NCBI GenBank assembly: GCA_037044955.1
Contig: JBAOHX010000004.1
Span: 124,001 to 188,000 of the forward strand
DNA from: JAJXWB01 sp037044955
GTDB taxonomy: Bacteria; Pseudomonadota; Alphaproteobacteria; Rhizobiales; Beijerinckiaceae
Direction: 5' to 3'
DNA length: 64,000 nt
The translations under genes and the position numbers were made by a program. Under the pieces are notes generated by a model, which did no database searches, was not told the origin of the DNA, and was given only the letters and a program-made list of their open reading frames with translations. Below, piece after piece: positions 8,853-18,588 of this stretch. Numbering within the stretch: the stretch's first letter is position 1; each line of letters opens with the position of its first letter.

Positions 8853-10772
8853 GTGAACCATTCCAAAACGCCATTGCTGGACCAGATCCGCACGCCGGAA
8901 GACCTCCGCAAGCTGCCGGAAAGCGACATGCGCCAGGTGGCGGACGAATTGCGCGCCGAAACCATCGACGCCGTTTCCGTCACCGGCGGCCATCTCGGCG
9001 CGGGTCTCGGGGTGGTCGAGCTGACCGTCGCCATCCACCGTGTCTTCGATACGCCGCGCGACCGCCTCGTCTGGGACGTCGGCCATCAGGCCTATCCGCA
9101 CAAGATTCTGACCGGCCGGCGCGACCGCATCCGCACGCTGCGCAAGGGCGGCGGCCTCTCCGGCTTCACCAAGCGCGCCGAGAGCGAATACGACCCCTTC
9201 GGCGCCGCCCATTCCTCGACGTCGATCTCGGCCGCGCTCGGCATGGCGGTGGCCCGCGACCTTTCCAACGGCCGCAACAACGTCATCGCCGTCATCGGCG
9301 ACGGCTCCATGTCCGCCGGCATGGCCTACGAGGCCATGAACAACGCCGGCGCCCGCAAGGAGCGGCTGGTCGTCATCCTCAACGACAACGACATGTCGAT
9401 CGCCCCGCCGGTCGGCGCCATGTCCGCCTATCTCGCGCGCCTGGCGTCCGGCCGCTACGTCTCGATCCGCGAGGCCGTCAAGCAGATCGCCAGCCATCTG
9501 CCGCGCGGCCTCTACGAGCGCGCCAGGAAGGCCGAGGAATACGGCCGCGGCTTCGTCACCGGCGGCGGCACGATGTTCGAGGAGCTGGGCTTCTATTACG
9601 TCGGCCCGATCGACGGCCACAACATGGACCATCTTCTGCCCGTGCTGAAGAACGTGCGCGACATGCAGACCGGCCCTGTGCTCGTCCATGTCGTCACCAA
9701 GAAGGGCAAGGGCTACGGCCCCGCCGAGGCCTCGGCCGACAAGTATCACGGCGTCAACAAGTTCGACGTGGTGACCGGCGCGCAGGTGAAGCCCAAGGCC
9801 AATGCGCCCGCCTACACCAAGGTATTCGCCGAGGCCCTCATCAGCGAGGCCGGCCGCGACGACAAGATCGTGGCGGTGACGGCGGCCATGCCGTCCGGCA
9901 CCGGCCTCGATTTCTTCGGCAAGGCCTTTCCCGGCCGCACCTTCGACGTCGGCATCGCCGAGCAGCACGCGGTGACTTTCGCCGCGGGCCTGGCGAGCGA
10001 AGGCTACAAGCCGTTCTGCGCCATCTATTCGACCTTCCTGCAGCGCGGCTACGATCAGGTCTGCCACGACGTCGACCTGCAGAAGCTGCCCGTGCGCTTC
10101 GCCATGGATCGCGCCGGCCTGGTCGGCGCCGACGGCCCGACACACGCCGGCGCCTTCGATCTCGCCTATCTCGGCTGTCTGCCGAACATGGCCATCATGG
10201 CCGCGGCCGACGAGGCCGAGCTCGTCCACATGGTGGCGACCGCCGCCGCCTACGACGAAGGCCCGATCGCCTTCCGCTACCCGCGCGGCGAAGGCGTCGG
10301 CGTCGAAATGCCGGAGCGCGGCGACATCCTCGAGATCGGCAAGGGCCGCATCATGCGCGAGGGCTCGAAGGTCGCGATCTTCTCGCTCGGCACCCGCCTG
10401 GCCGACGCCCTTGTCGCCGCCGAAGACCTGACGGCGCGCGGATTTTCCACCACCGTCGCCGACGCCCGCTTCGCCAAGCCGATCGACCGCAACCTGCTGC
10501 GCCGCCTTGCCGCCAATCACGAGGTGCTGGTGACCGTGGAAGAGGGCTCGATGGGCGGCTTCGGCGCGCATGTCCTGCATCTGCTGGCCGAGGACGGCCT
10601 GCTCGACCGCGGCCTCAAGGTGCGCACGCTGACGCTGCCCGACGCCTACATCGACCACGATTCGCCGGAAAAGATGTATGCGGCCGCCGGTCTCGACGCC
10701 AAGGGCATCGTCTCCAAGGTTCTCTCCGCGCTCGGCGACGAAAAGGGCGCGGCGCGCGTGATGATCGCGTGA
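8853..10772 (+). CDS. dxs: 1-deoxy-D-xylulose-5-phosphate synthase
   Basis: DXS condenses pyruvate and glyceraldehyde 3-phosphate with thiamine diphosphate to start the MEP isoprenoid pathway; ispE of the same pathway is also in this window. The 639-residue protein shows HSSTSISAALG, the ThDP motif from GDGSMSAG to NN, and the transketolase pyrimidine-domain segment DVGIAEQHAVTFAAGLA. The start is a GTG at 8853 preceded by AAGGGA. In many alphaproteobacteria dxs is followed directly by a tlyA-type gene; here a HIT gene lies between them. A hairpin that covers the HIT ribosome-binding site follows the stop. Confidence 0.97.
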   Translation: MNHSKTPLLDQIRTPEDLRKLPESDMRQVADELRAETIDAVSVTGGHLGAGLGVVELTVAIHRVFDTPRDRLVWDVGHQAYPHKILTGRRDRIRTLRKGGGLSGFTKRAESEYDPFGAAHSSTSISAALGMAVARDLSNGRNNVIAVIGDGSMSAGMAYEAMNNAGARKERLVVILNDNDMSIAPPVGAMSAYLARLASGRYVSIREAVKQIASHLPRGLYERARKAEEYGRGFVTGGGTMFEELGFYYVGPIDGHNMDHLLPVLKNVRDMQTGPVLVHVVTKKGKGYGPAEASADKYHGVNKFDVVTGAQVKPKANAPAYTKVFAEALISEAGRDDKIVAVTAAMPSGTGLDFFGKAFPGRTFDVGIAEQHAVTFAAGLASEGYKPFCAIYSTFLQRGYDQVCHDVDLQKLPVRFAMDRAGLVGADGPTHAGAFDLAYLGCLPNMAIMAAADEAELVHMVATAAAYDEGPIAFRYPRGEGVGVEMPERGDILEIGKGRIMREGSKVAIFSLGTRLADALVAAEDLTARGFSTTVADARFAKPIDRNLLRRLAANHEVLVTVEEGSMGGFGAHVLHLLAEDGLLDRGLKVRTLTLPDAYIDHDSPEKMYAAAGLDAKGIVSKVLSALGDEKGAARVMIA

Positions 10773-10780
10773 TAGACCTT

Positions 10781-10800
10781 TCTCCTCGTTCGTGAGGAGA
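10781..10800 (+). promoter_or_regulatory. Hairpin covering the HIT gene ribosome-binding site
   Basis: TCTCCTC (10781-10787) pairs perfectly with GAGGAGA (10794-10800) around a six-base loop. The 3' arm is the Shine-Dalgarno sequence of the HIT gene that starts at 10804. Folding would hide the site in the dxs-HIT transcript. Because it starts only 9 bp after the dxs stop, ribosomes finishing dxs could open it, which would couple the two genes. There is no U tract, so it is not a terminator. Confidence 0.5.
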
Positions 10801-10803
10801 CCC

Positions 10804-11229
10804 ATGCAGGACTGCCTGTTTTGCGCGATCGCGCGCGGCGACGTGCCATCGCATCGCGTGTGCGAGACCGACGATCTCGTCGCCTTTCTCGATATCCATC
10901 CGATACGCCCGGCGCACACGCTCATCGTGCCGCGCGCCCATCACGCCTATTTCGACGACATGCCGGAAAAGCTCGCCGCCGACATCGTCGCGCTCGGCCA
11001 GAAGCTCGCGCGCGCGATGAAAGCGGTCTACGGCGTCGAGCGCGCCGGCTTCGCCTTCATGGGCTTCGACATTCCCCACGCGCACGCGCATGTGCTGCCG
11101 GTGTTCGAGCGCGACGACATCACTTCGCGCCGCGCCATCGCGGAGGAGAAGATCACTTTTCGCCCGCCGCCGCGCGCGGACGATGCGGAACTGGTCGCCA
11201 CTGTCGCGCGTTTGCGCGCCGCGCTCTGA
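10804..11229 (+). CDS. HIT family protein (histidine-triad nucleotide-binding)
   Basis: A 141-residue protein with the N-terminal CLFCAIARGDVPSHRV segment and the histidine triad HAHAHVLP at about residues 93-100. HIT proteins hydrolyse or transfer nucleotides from nucleoside phosphoramidates or dinucleoside polyphosphates; the substrate here is unknown. The start chosen is the ATG at 10804, five bases after GAGGAG; an in-frame ATG four codons earlier lacks such a site. The stop overlaps the start of the next gene in an ATGA arrangement. Its position inside the dxs-tlyA neighbourhood is less common and may reflect simple insertion into a housekeeping operon. Confidence 0.93.
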   Translation: MQDCLFCAIARGDVPSHRVCETDDLVAFLDIHPIRPAHTLIVPRAHHAYFDDMPEKLAADIVALGQKLARAMKAVYGVERAGFAFMGFDIPHAHAHVLPVFERDDITSRRAIAEEKITFRPPPRADDAELVATVARLRAAL

Positions 11230-11951
11230 TGACCCGCATCGACGTCGCGCTCGTCGAACGCGGCCTGTTCGCCAGCCGCGCCAAGGCGCGCGAGGCGATC
11301 GAGGCGGGGCTCGTTTCCATCGACGGGCGCAAGGCGGAAAAGCCGTCCGAGCCCGTCGCGCCCGAGGCGAAGATCGATGCGCGCGCGCCCTATGAATGGG
11401 TGTCGCGCGGCGGCGTGAAACTGGCCGCCGCCCTCGACGCCTTCGCCATCGACCCGCAGGGCCGCGCCTGTCTCGACATCGGCGCCTCGACCGGCGGCTT
11501 CGCGCATGTGCTGCTGTCGCGCGGCGCGAAAAGCGTGACCTGCGTCGACGTCGGCACCGGGCAATTGCATCCGAAGGTCGCCGGCGACGCGCGCGTGAAG
11601 GCGATGGAGCAGACCGATGCGCGAAAACTCGTCGCTGCCGATCTGCCCGAGGCGCCGGCGCTGATCGTCATGGACGTCAGCTTCATATCGCTCGACCGCA
11701 TCCTGCCGGCCGTCCTGCCGCTCGCCGCGCCGAAGGCGAAGCTCGTCGCGCTCATCAAGCCGCAATTCGAGGCAGGCCGCGAGCATGTGAAGAAGGGCGT
11801 CGTGCGCGACGCCAGTGTCCACTCGGCAGTTTGCGCGAAGATAGAAAAGATCGTCGCCGATTGCGGTTGGAGCAAGATCGGCCTGATCGCCTCGCCGATC
11901 GAGGGCGGCGACGGCAATCGTGAATTCCTGATCGGCGCGGAGCGGCTGTGA
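11229..11951 (+). CDS. tlyA: TlyA family RNA methyltransferase (hemolysin-like, S4 plus FtsJ-like fold)
   Basis: A 240-residue protein with an N-terminal S4 RNA-binding domain (about residues 1-60, including RAKAREAIEAGLVSIDGRK) and a SAM-dependent methyltransferase domain. The latter has the glycine motif LDIGASTGGFAHVLL and the conserved LIKPQFEAGREHVKKGVV block. TlyA enzymes methylate ribose 2'-OH groups of rRNA (16S C1409 and 23S C1920 in mycobacteria); older annotations call them hemolysins. The ATG overlaps the HIT stop by one base within ATGA, consistent with coupling. A 15-bp-arm palindromic element follows immediately, then a second RNA methyltransferase gene. Confidence 0.92.
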   Translation: MTRIDVALVERGLFASRAKAREAIEAGLVSIDGRKAEKPSEPVAPEAKIDARAPYEWVSRGGVKLAAALDAFAIDPQGRACLDIGASTGGFAHVLLSRGAKSVTCVDVGTGQLHPKVAGDARVKAMEQTDARKLVAADLPEAPALIVMDVSFISLDRILPAVLPLAAPKAKLVALIKPQFEAGREHVKKGVVRDASVHSAVCAKIEKIVADCGWSKIGLIASPIEGGDGNREFLIGAERL

Positions 11952-11968
11952 TGCGGCTACATCGCCTC

Positions 11969-12067
11969 CTTCATGCTGAGGAGGCGCGAAGCGCCGTCTC
12001 GAAGCATGGTCCAGTGGCGCCTTCGTGCTTCGAGATGCAATCCTGCGGATTGCTCCTCAGCATGAAG
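11969..12067. repeat. Palindromic intergenic repeat with CTTCATGCTGAGGAG arms
   Basis: CTTCATGCTGAGGAG at 11969-11983 is perfectly complementary to CTCCTCAGCATGAAG at 12053-12067. The 69 bp between contain further short pairings (GGCGCGAAGCGCC and related). The element nearly fills the gap between the tlyA-type gene and the next methyltransferase. Its sequence differs from the GTCATTGCGAG family found elsewhere in the window, so it represents a second dispersed palindrome type. Only one copy is present here. Confidence 0.8.
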
Positions 12068-12087
12068 GCAGGCAGGCGCTGTCCCGC

Positions 12088-13368
12088 ATGACCTTCGATC
12101 TCAACGCCCGTCTGACCATCGAACGCCTCGGCGCGCGCGGCGAAGGCGTTTCGCGCAAAGCCGGCGGACTCGTGTTCGTTCCCTACGCATTGCCGGGCGA
12201 AACCGTTCTGGCCGAAGTCGACGGCGATCGTGGCAAGCTGGTCGAAATCCTCGCGGCGTCGGCCGACCGCATTGCGCCGGTCTGTCCGCTCTACGGCGAG
12301 TGCGGCGGCTGCGCGGTGCAGACGCTGCGTCACGAATCCTATCTCGCGTGGAAGCGCGAGCTTCTCGTCGACGCCCTGCGCGCCGCGCGTATCGAGACGG
12401 ACGTGCGCGCTTGCGTCGACGCGCACGGGGCCGGCCGCCGCCGCGCCGTCTTTCACGCGCGTGTCGATGCGAGGGGACGCGCGACCGTCGGCTTCATGCG
12501 GGCGCGCGCGCACGAATTGATCGCCATCGACTCCTGCCCGTTGTTTGCGCCCGGCCTCGCCGGCGCGCCGGCCGCCGCGCAGGCGATCGCGCAAATCCTG
12601 GCCGATCTCGGCAAGCCCCTCGACATAGCCGCGACCGCGACCGACGCCGGCCTCGACATCGACATTCGCGGCGCGGGCAAGATCGAGTTCGACCTGACGC
12701 AAGAACTGATCGCGGCGGCGGCGACGCACGATCTCGCGCGTCTCTCCAATCACGGCGTCACGCTGATCGAGCGCCGCCAGCCGCTGCTGGAAATCGGTCG
12801 CGCGAAAATCGCGCCGCCGGCCGGCGGCTTCCTGCAGGCGACGGTGGCGGGCGAACGGGCGCTGGCCGATCTCGTGCTTGCCGAAATCGCATCCGGCAAG
12901 CGCGTCGCCGATCTCTTCGCGGGCGTCGGCACCTTCGCGCTGCGCCTTGCCGAACGCGCCGAGGTCCATGCGGTCGAGCAGGATCAGGCGTCGCTGACCG
13001 CGCTGTCGAAAGCCGCGCGCAGCGCCCCCCATCTGAAGCGCGTGACGACGGAGGCGCGCGATCTCTTCCGGCGTCCGTTGCTGCGCGCGGAACTCGCAGG
13101 CTATGACGCGCTCGTCTTCGATCCGCCGCGCGCCGGCGCCGAGGCGCAGGCTCGCGAATTGGCGGCAAGCGACGTCCCGCTCGTTCTCGCCGTCTCCTGC
13201 AACGCCCAGACTTTCTCGCGCGATGCGCGCATTCTGGTCGACGGCGGCTATGCGATGGAACAGGCGACCCCGGTCGACCAGTTCCGCTATTCGGCCCATG
13301 TCGAGATCGTCGGCGTGTTCCGCCGCGCCGCGCGCAAGAAGGCGAAGAAGGGCCTGTTGTCGCGCTGA
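12088..13368 (+). CDS. TrmA/RlmD-type RNA m5U methyltransferase with iron-sulfur motif
   Basis: A 426-residue class I SAM-dependent methyltransferase of the RumA/TrmA group, which makes 5-methyluridine in rRNA or tRNA. An N-terminal TRAM-like domain (RLGARGEGVSRKAGGLVFVP) precedes the cluster motif CPLYGECGGC. The catalytic domain has DLFAGVGTFALRLAE for SAM, DPPRAGA, and the nucleophile segment VSCNAQTFSRD. The ATG at 12088 (MTFDLNARL) was preferred because the longer reading frame runs into the upstream palindromic repeat. Whether it acts on 23S rRNA or another RNA cannot be read from sequence. It probably belongs with the dxs-HIT-tlyA run, though the repeat separates them. Confidence 0.9.
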   Translation: MTFDLNARLTIERLGARGEGVSRKAGGLVFVPYALPGETVLAEVDGDRGKLVEILAASADRIAPVCPLYGECGGCAVQTLRHESYLAWKRELLVDALRAARIETDVRACVDAHGAGRRRAVFHARVDARGRATVGFMRARAHELIAIDSCPLFAPGLAGAPAAAQAIAQILADLGKPLDIAATATDAGLDIDIRGAGKIEFDLTQELIAAAATHDLARLSNHGVTLIERRQPLLEIGRAKIAPPAGGFLQATVAGERALADLVLAEIASGKRVADLFAGVGTFALRLAERAEVHAVEQDQASLTALSKAARSAPHLKRVTTEARDLFRRPLLRAELAGYDALVFDPPRAGAEAQARELAASDVPLVLAVSCNAQTFSRDARILVDGGYAMEQATPVDQFRYSAHVEIVGVFRRAARKKAKKGLLSR

Positions 13369-13485
13369 TCGTGCGCCGGCCTCGCGGCGGCGTCCCGCGC
13401 CGCGCGCATCGGTCGGGCGCGCCCCGCGCTATGGCCTGCGCCGCCGCGCTGCTCTAGATATGCCGCGTCCCTTGAAGGAAACGAC

Positions 13486-14725
13486 ATGTCCGAACCCGCC
13501 GCCGCGGCCCCGAAATCTCGCGCCAAAATTCCCGTCGAACTCATCATCGCGGCCGGCTGCGCCATCGCCATCCTGAGCTTCGGGCCGCGTTCGTCCATCG
13601 GCGCCTTCCAGCGCGACGTGCTGGTCGACAACAACTGGACGCGCGACGTCTTCTCGCTCGCCATCGCGCTGCAGAACCTGCTGTGGGGCCTCGGCCAGCC
13701 GCTCGCCGGCGGCTTCGCCGACAAATACGGCGCGCCGCGCGTGCTGATCGTGGGGGCCGCGCTCTACGGCGCGGGGCTCGTCATCATGGGCGCGTCGACC
13801 ACGCCGCTCGTCTTCGATCTCTCGGCGGGCGTGCTGATCGGGCTCGGGCTGTCGGGCGCGTCGTTCAATCTCGTGCTCGGCGCCTTCGGCCGTCTCGTGC
13901 CGGAGAACCGGCGCTCGATGGCGTTTGGTTTCGGCACGGCGGCGGGCTCGCTCGGGCAATTCCTGTTCGCGCCGCTCGCGGTCGGGCTGATCCAGTCCTT
14001 CGGCTGGCGCCACACGTCTTTCATTTTCGCGGCGATGATGCTGGCGATCGTGCCGCTCGCCTTCGTCCTCGCCTCGCCGCGCGAACCGGCGCCGGCCGAA
14101 GGCGCCGCGCCCGCGCCGACCATCGGCGAGGCGATCGCGCAGGCGTTCTCGCATCGCTCCTACGTGCTGCTGGTGATGGGCTATTTCACCTGCGGCTTCC
14201 AGCTCGCCTTCATCACCACGCATTTCCAGATCTACCTCACCGACAAGGGCCTCGATCCGCGCACCGGCGGCTGGGCCTTCGCGATGATCGGCATTTTCAA
14301 CATCGTCGGTTCGCTGACGTCGGGTTGGCTCGGCACGCGCATGCCGCGCCGCTATCTGCTCGCGATCATCTACATGTCACGCGCGGCGGCGACGCTCCTC
14401 TTCCTGCTCATCCCGGCGACGCCCGCCTCCGCCATGCTGTTCGGCGCGGTCACCGGCCTGCTTGTGGCTGTCGACCGTGCCGCCGACCTCGTCGCTCGTC
14501 GGCATCATGTTCGGCCAGCGCAATTTCGCTATGCTCTACGGCTTCACCTTCGTCAGCCACCAGATCGGCGGCTTCCTCGGCGCGCTGCTCGGCGGCACGA
14601 TCTACGAGGCGACCGGCTCCTACAACTGGGTGTGGGTCCTCTCGATCGCGCTCGGCGTCGCCTCGGCGCTCATCAACCTGCCGATCGAGGAAAAGCCGGC
14701 CCTCGCCAAGGTTGTGGCGGCCTGA
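13486..14725 (+). CDS. MFS transporter, interrupted by a +1 frameshift
   Basis: The N-terminal part (about 325 residues from the ATG at 13486) and a C-terminal part in the next frame together make one 12-helix major facilitator protein of about 412 residues. The first part includes WGLGQPLAGGFADKYGAPR, the MFS inter-helix motif. The frame changes at about 14461-14464, where the codons read CTG CTT GTG GCT. Removing one base restores LLWLSTVPPTSSLVGIMFG, which joins smoothly to QRNFAMLYGF and the last helices. The zero frame stays open past the break only because of high GC. The substrate is unknown. Sequence error is likelier than decay, as both halves look well conserved. Confidence 0.8.
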
Positions 14726-14780
14726 TTTCGCGCCTAAGACTGCACGCAAGCAATCAGACCCGCGCAGGGAGAGGACAATC

Positions 14781-15767
<987 letters not shown>

Positions 15768-15891
15768 CCGATCGGGCGATCGGGCGGGCCAGCACCACGA
15801 TTTCACCGCCCGACGGCCTAGATTTGGATCAAGGACAGGGCCACATACGAAGAACGATGGTCTCCCGACAATGCGATCAAGGCGGGGATAG

Positions 15892-16359
15892 ATGAGCAGC
15901 GCATTCACACGCGAAAACGACGACAGCGACTCGATCGAGGACATCGGCGAGCGCCCGGTCAGCCCGCACCGCAATCTCGTGACGCCGGAAGGCCTCGCGC
16001 AGATCGAGCACGAGCTGGAAGCCGCGCGCGTCGCGTTCGCCAAGGGCGAGCACGATCGCGATCGCCGCGCCATTGCGATGGCCGCGCGGGACCTGAACTA
16101 CTGGAGCGCGCGCCGCGCCAATGCCGAACTGGTCCACCCGATCGCCGACAAGTCCGAAGTGCGCTTCGGCCATACGGTCACGGTCAAGACCGGCAAGGGC
16201 GCGAAGGAAAGCTTCAAGATCGTCGGCGAGGACGAGGCCGATCCCGCCAAGGGGCTGATCCCGCATGTCGCGCCGCTCGCCAAGGCCCTGATCGGCAAGG
16301 AAGTCGGCGACAAGGTCGAGGTCAAGCACGAGAAGGCCGAGATCGTCGCCATCGCCTGA
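15892..16359 (+). CDS. GreA/GreB family transcription elongation factor
   Basis: A 155-residue protein with an acidic N-terminal lead, a coiled-coil-forming segment (about residues 36-80: LAQIEHELEAARVAFAKGEH and RDLNYWSARRANAEL), and the C-terminal FKBP-like domain ending in KEVGDKVEV. Gre factors reach into the RNA polymerase secondary channel and stimulate cleavage of backtracked RNA. The spacing and the WSARRANAEL region are seen in the proteobacterial GreA/GreB-like 'nucleoside diphosphate kinase regulator/GreB' group, so the exact subtype is uncertain. A strong intrinsic terminator follows 20 bp downstream. Confidence 0.88.
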   Translation: MSSAFTRENDDSDSIEDIGERPVSPHRNLVTPEGLAQIEHELEAARVAFAKGEHDRDRRAIAMAARDLNYWSARRANAELVHPIADKSEVRFGHTVTVKTGKGAKESFKIVGEDEADPAKGLIPHVAPLAKALIGKEVGDKVEVKHEKAEIVAIA

Positions 16360-16378
16360 CGCTCGACGTCGTTTCCAG

Positions 16379-16413
16379 AAGCGCCTCATGCCTCTCGCAT
16401 GGGGCGCTTTTTT
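16379..16413 (+). terminator. Rho-independent terminator after the Gre factor gene
   Basis: AAGCGCC (16379-16385) pairs with GGCGCTT (16403-16409), with inner ATG/CAT pairs, and a run of T follows to 16413. It lies 20 bp beyond the stop codon and separates this gene from the convergent LysR gene. The reverse strand lacks an equally good T tract next to the stem. Confidence 0.85.
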
Positions 16414-16426
16414 CGTGCGCCGGGCG

Positions 16427-17302
16427 CTACTCGCCGGCGAGCCGGCCCTTTTCCCGCGACAGATAATTCCAGGCGTGGTCCATGAAGGCGCGCACGCGCG
16501 CGGCGCCCTTGAGGTCGGCGTGCGTCAGCAGCCAGACGGCGTTGGTCGTCGGCGGCTTCGCGCTGACGCGCGTCAGTTCCGGCATGGAATCGCCGACGAC
16601 GCGCGGCAGCACCGCCAGCCCCAGTCCGCCCGCAGCCGCAAGCGCGGCGACGTGCATGCTGTTGACGCGCGCCGCGACCCGCGCCGCCGGCACGTTGCGC
16701 GCGATCCAGACCGCCGCCTCGATCTCCTCCATCGGCGGGCCGAAACCGATGTACAGCGCGTCGGGTCCGAGCGGATCGCATTTGGCGAATTCCGAGCCGG
16801 TCTTGCCGTAGACGCCCCAGGCCATCGGTCCGACCTTGCGGCCGACGAGCGTGTCCGGCGGCTCCGAGGTCGCGCGGATCGCCACGTCCGCGTCGCGCCG
16901 CGAGAGATTGAGCGAGGCGTTGGAGGCGATGATGTCGACGCGGATTTCGGGATAGGCGACGCGGAAGCTCGCAAACATCGGCGCGAGCAGCGAGGCGAAG
17001 AGCGAATCGGTGGTCGTGACGCGCAATTCGCCGCGCGGACGCTCGTCCTGGCCGGCGAGGCGCCGCTCGAATTCCAGCACGCCGTCCGACATGCGGTTGG
17101 CCAGCGCCACCATTTCCTCGCCGGCGCCGGTCGCGGCATAGCCCGCGCGCGATCGCTCGAACAGCGGGCGGCCGAGCGCGGATTCGATCTGGCCGAGCCG
17201 GCGAAATATCGTCGAGTGGTTGAGGCCCAGGGCGTCCGCTGCGCCGACGAGCGACCGGGCCTCCGCGATCGCGCGCACCAGGCGGAAATCGTCCCAATTC
17301 AT
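16427..17302 (-). CDS. LysR family transcriptional regulator
   Basis: A 291-residue LysR-type regulator. The winged helix-turn-helix occupies residues 1-60 (MNWDDFRLVRAIAEARSLVG, then LNHSTIFRRLGQIE), and the rest is the periplasmic-binding-like effector domain. The start WDDFRLVRAIAEARSL matches the large alphaproteobacterial subgroup whose members often act as single regulators away from their targets. The adjacent upstream gene is on the same strand, so there is no divergently transcribed target that would reveal its regulon. The convergent Gre factor gene is 67 bp away. The target genes and the effector are unknown. Confidence 0.93.
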   Translation of the reverse strand: MNWDDFRLVRAIAEARSLVGAADALGLNHSTIFRRLGQIESALGRPLFERSRAGYAATGAGEEMVALANRMSDGVLEFERRLAGQDERPRGELRVTTTDSLFASLLAPMFASFRVAYPEIRVDIIASNASLNLSRRDADVAIRATSEPPDTLVGRKVGPMAWGVYGKTGSEFAKCDPLGPDALYIGFGPPMEEIEAAVWIARNVPAARVAARVNSMHVAALAAAGGLGLAVLPRVVGDSMPELTRVSAKPPTTNAVWLLTHADLKGAARVRAFMDHAWNYLSREKGRLAGE

Positions 17303-17472
17303 TTCACACCACCCCGCGAAGATCGCCGCCGTTCGCGCCCCGCCCCTACTTCATTTCGCCGGCCTGACCGGCCGGTTCCACGCACACTTCGTTTTCGCCC
17401 CATGGACCGATCTAAACCATTTCGCCCAATAGTGTTTTTTCAAAAGCAGGATCGGCGGATTTCAAGAAACTT

Positions 17473-18462
17473 TCATTTCCCTCCGGGGCCGCCGCGCGGC
17501 GCCGCGGCGCGCATCAGGCGGTCGCGGATCGCCTCCCCGATATTGTCGGCGGGGATGGGCGCCACGGCGATGGCGTCGGCGCCGGTCGCATCGAGTTCGC
17601 GCAGACAGAAATATAGCCGTGCGGCCGCCTCGACCAGATCGCCGCGCGCAGACAAATCGAGCGTCGGGACGTCGCCGGCGGCGCGAAACCGGCCGCCGAA
17701 ATCGAGGCCGGCTTCGCCTTCCCGCAATTCCGTCGCATCGAGCCTGAGGCGGGCGCGCGGCGCATAATGCGAGGCGAGCATGCCCGGCGCCTCGACCTTG
17801 CCGGAAACCGGCGCGGCCAGCGGGCCGACCAGCGCCTCGATCTTTTCGCGCGAAACGCCGCCGGGGCGCAGCAGCACGGGCGGCCCGTCGAGACAGGCGA
17901 CGATGGTCGATTCGAGCCCCACCGATGTCGGGCCGGCGTCGAGCACGGCGTCGATGCGATCGGAAAGATCCTCGAGCACATGGGCTGATGTCACCGGGCT
18001 GACGCGCCCCGAGCGGTTGGCCGACGGCGCGGCGACCGGGCGGCCGACGGCCGCCAGCATGGCCTGCGCCACCGCGTGATCGGGCGCGCGCAGCGCCACG
18101 GATTGCAGGCCGGCGCGCGCGAGTTCGCACACGCTGGCGCGCTCGGCCAGCGGCAGAACGAGCGTGAGCGGTCCCGGCCAGAAGGCCTCGGCAAGGCGCG
18201 TGGCGACCGGCGAAAAACGCGCTTCCCGCCGCGCGGCGTCGAGGCCGGTCACATGCGCGATCAGCGGATTGAAGGCCGGCCGATCCTTGGCGGCGTAGAT
18301 CTTCGCCACCGCCTCGGGCGACGTCGCGTCGGCCCCCAGCCCGTAGACCGTCTCGGTGGCGAAGGCGACGAGCCCGCCCCCGCGCAGAATGCGCGCGGCC
18401 TCGGCGACGCCCCCGGCGTCGGGCAAAAGAATTCGGGCGGATTTGCGAGGCGGATGGGTCAA
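17473..18462 (-). CDS. L-threonylcarbamoyladenylate synthase (Sua5/YwlC type)
   Basis: The enzyme makes threonylcarbamoyl-AMP from threonine, bicarbonate and ATP, the first step in the universal tRNA t6A37 modification. The N-terminal YrdC domain (residues 1-205) shows FATETVYGLGADA, KDRPAFNPLI and PSANRSG. The C-terminal Sua5 domain follows the linker PGMLASHYAPRARL. At 329 residues it is a full Sua5 rather than the shorter TsaC. The start is an ATG. It is transcribed divergently from the acyl-CoA dehydrogenase, with about 126 bp shared between them. Confidence 0.93.
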   Translation of the reverse strand: MTHPPRKSARILLPDAGGVAEAARILRGGGLVAFATETVYGLGADATSPEAVAKIYAAKDRPAFNPLIAHVTGLDAARREARFSPVATRLAEAFWPGPLTLVLPLAERASVCELARAGLQSVALRAPDHAVAQAMLAAVGRPVAAPSANRSGRVSPVTSAHVLEDLSDRIDAVLDAGPTSVGLESTIVACLDGPPVLLRPGGVSREKIEALVGPLAAPVSGKVEAPGMLASHYAPRARLRLDATELREGEAGLDFGGRFRAAGDVPTLDLSARGDLVEAAARLYFCLRELDATGADAIAVAPIPADNIGEAIRDRLMRAAAPRGGPGGK

Positions 18463-18588
18463 GGCGCTTTGCCGGTCCAGCGATCTGGTTTAGTCATGAA
18501 CGAACTGTATTCCGGCCCAGTGCGGAGAAGCGGTGCTTCGCGCTTTCCGGCATTGTATCAAGACGACGAACGTTCGCGGGAGGGACCT

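Noticed and set aside
14461..14464. prfB-like programmed +1 frameshift at CTT GTG in the MFS gene
   Set aside because: No internal Shine-Dalgarno sequence, no rare codon and no stop codon follows the site, and the other breaks share no motif with it. Sequence error is simpler.
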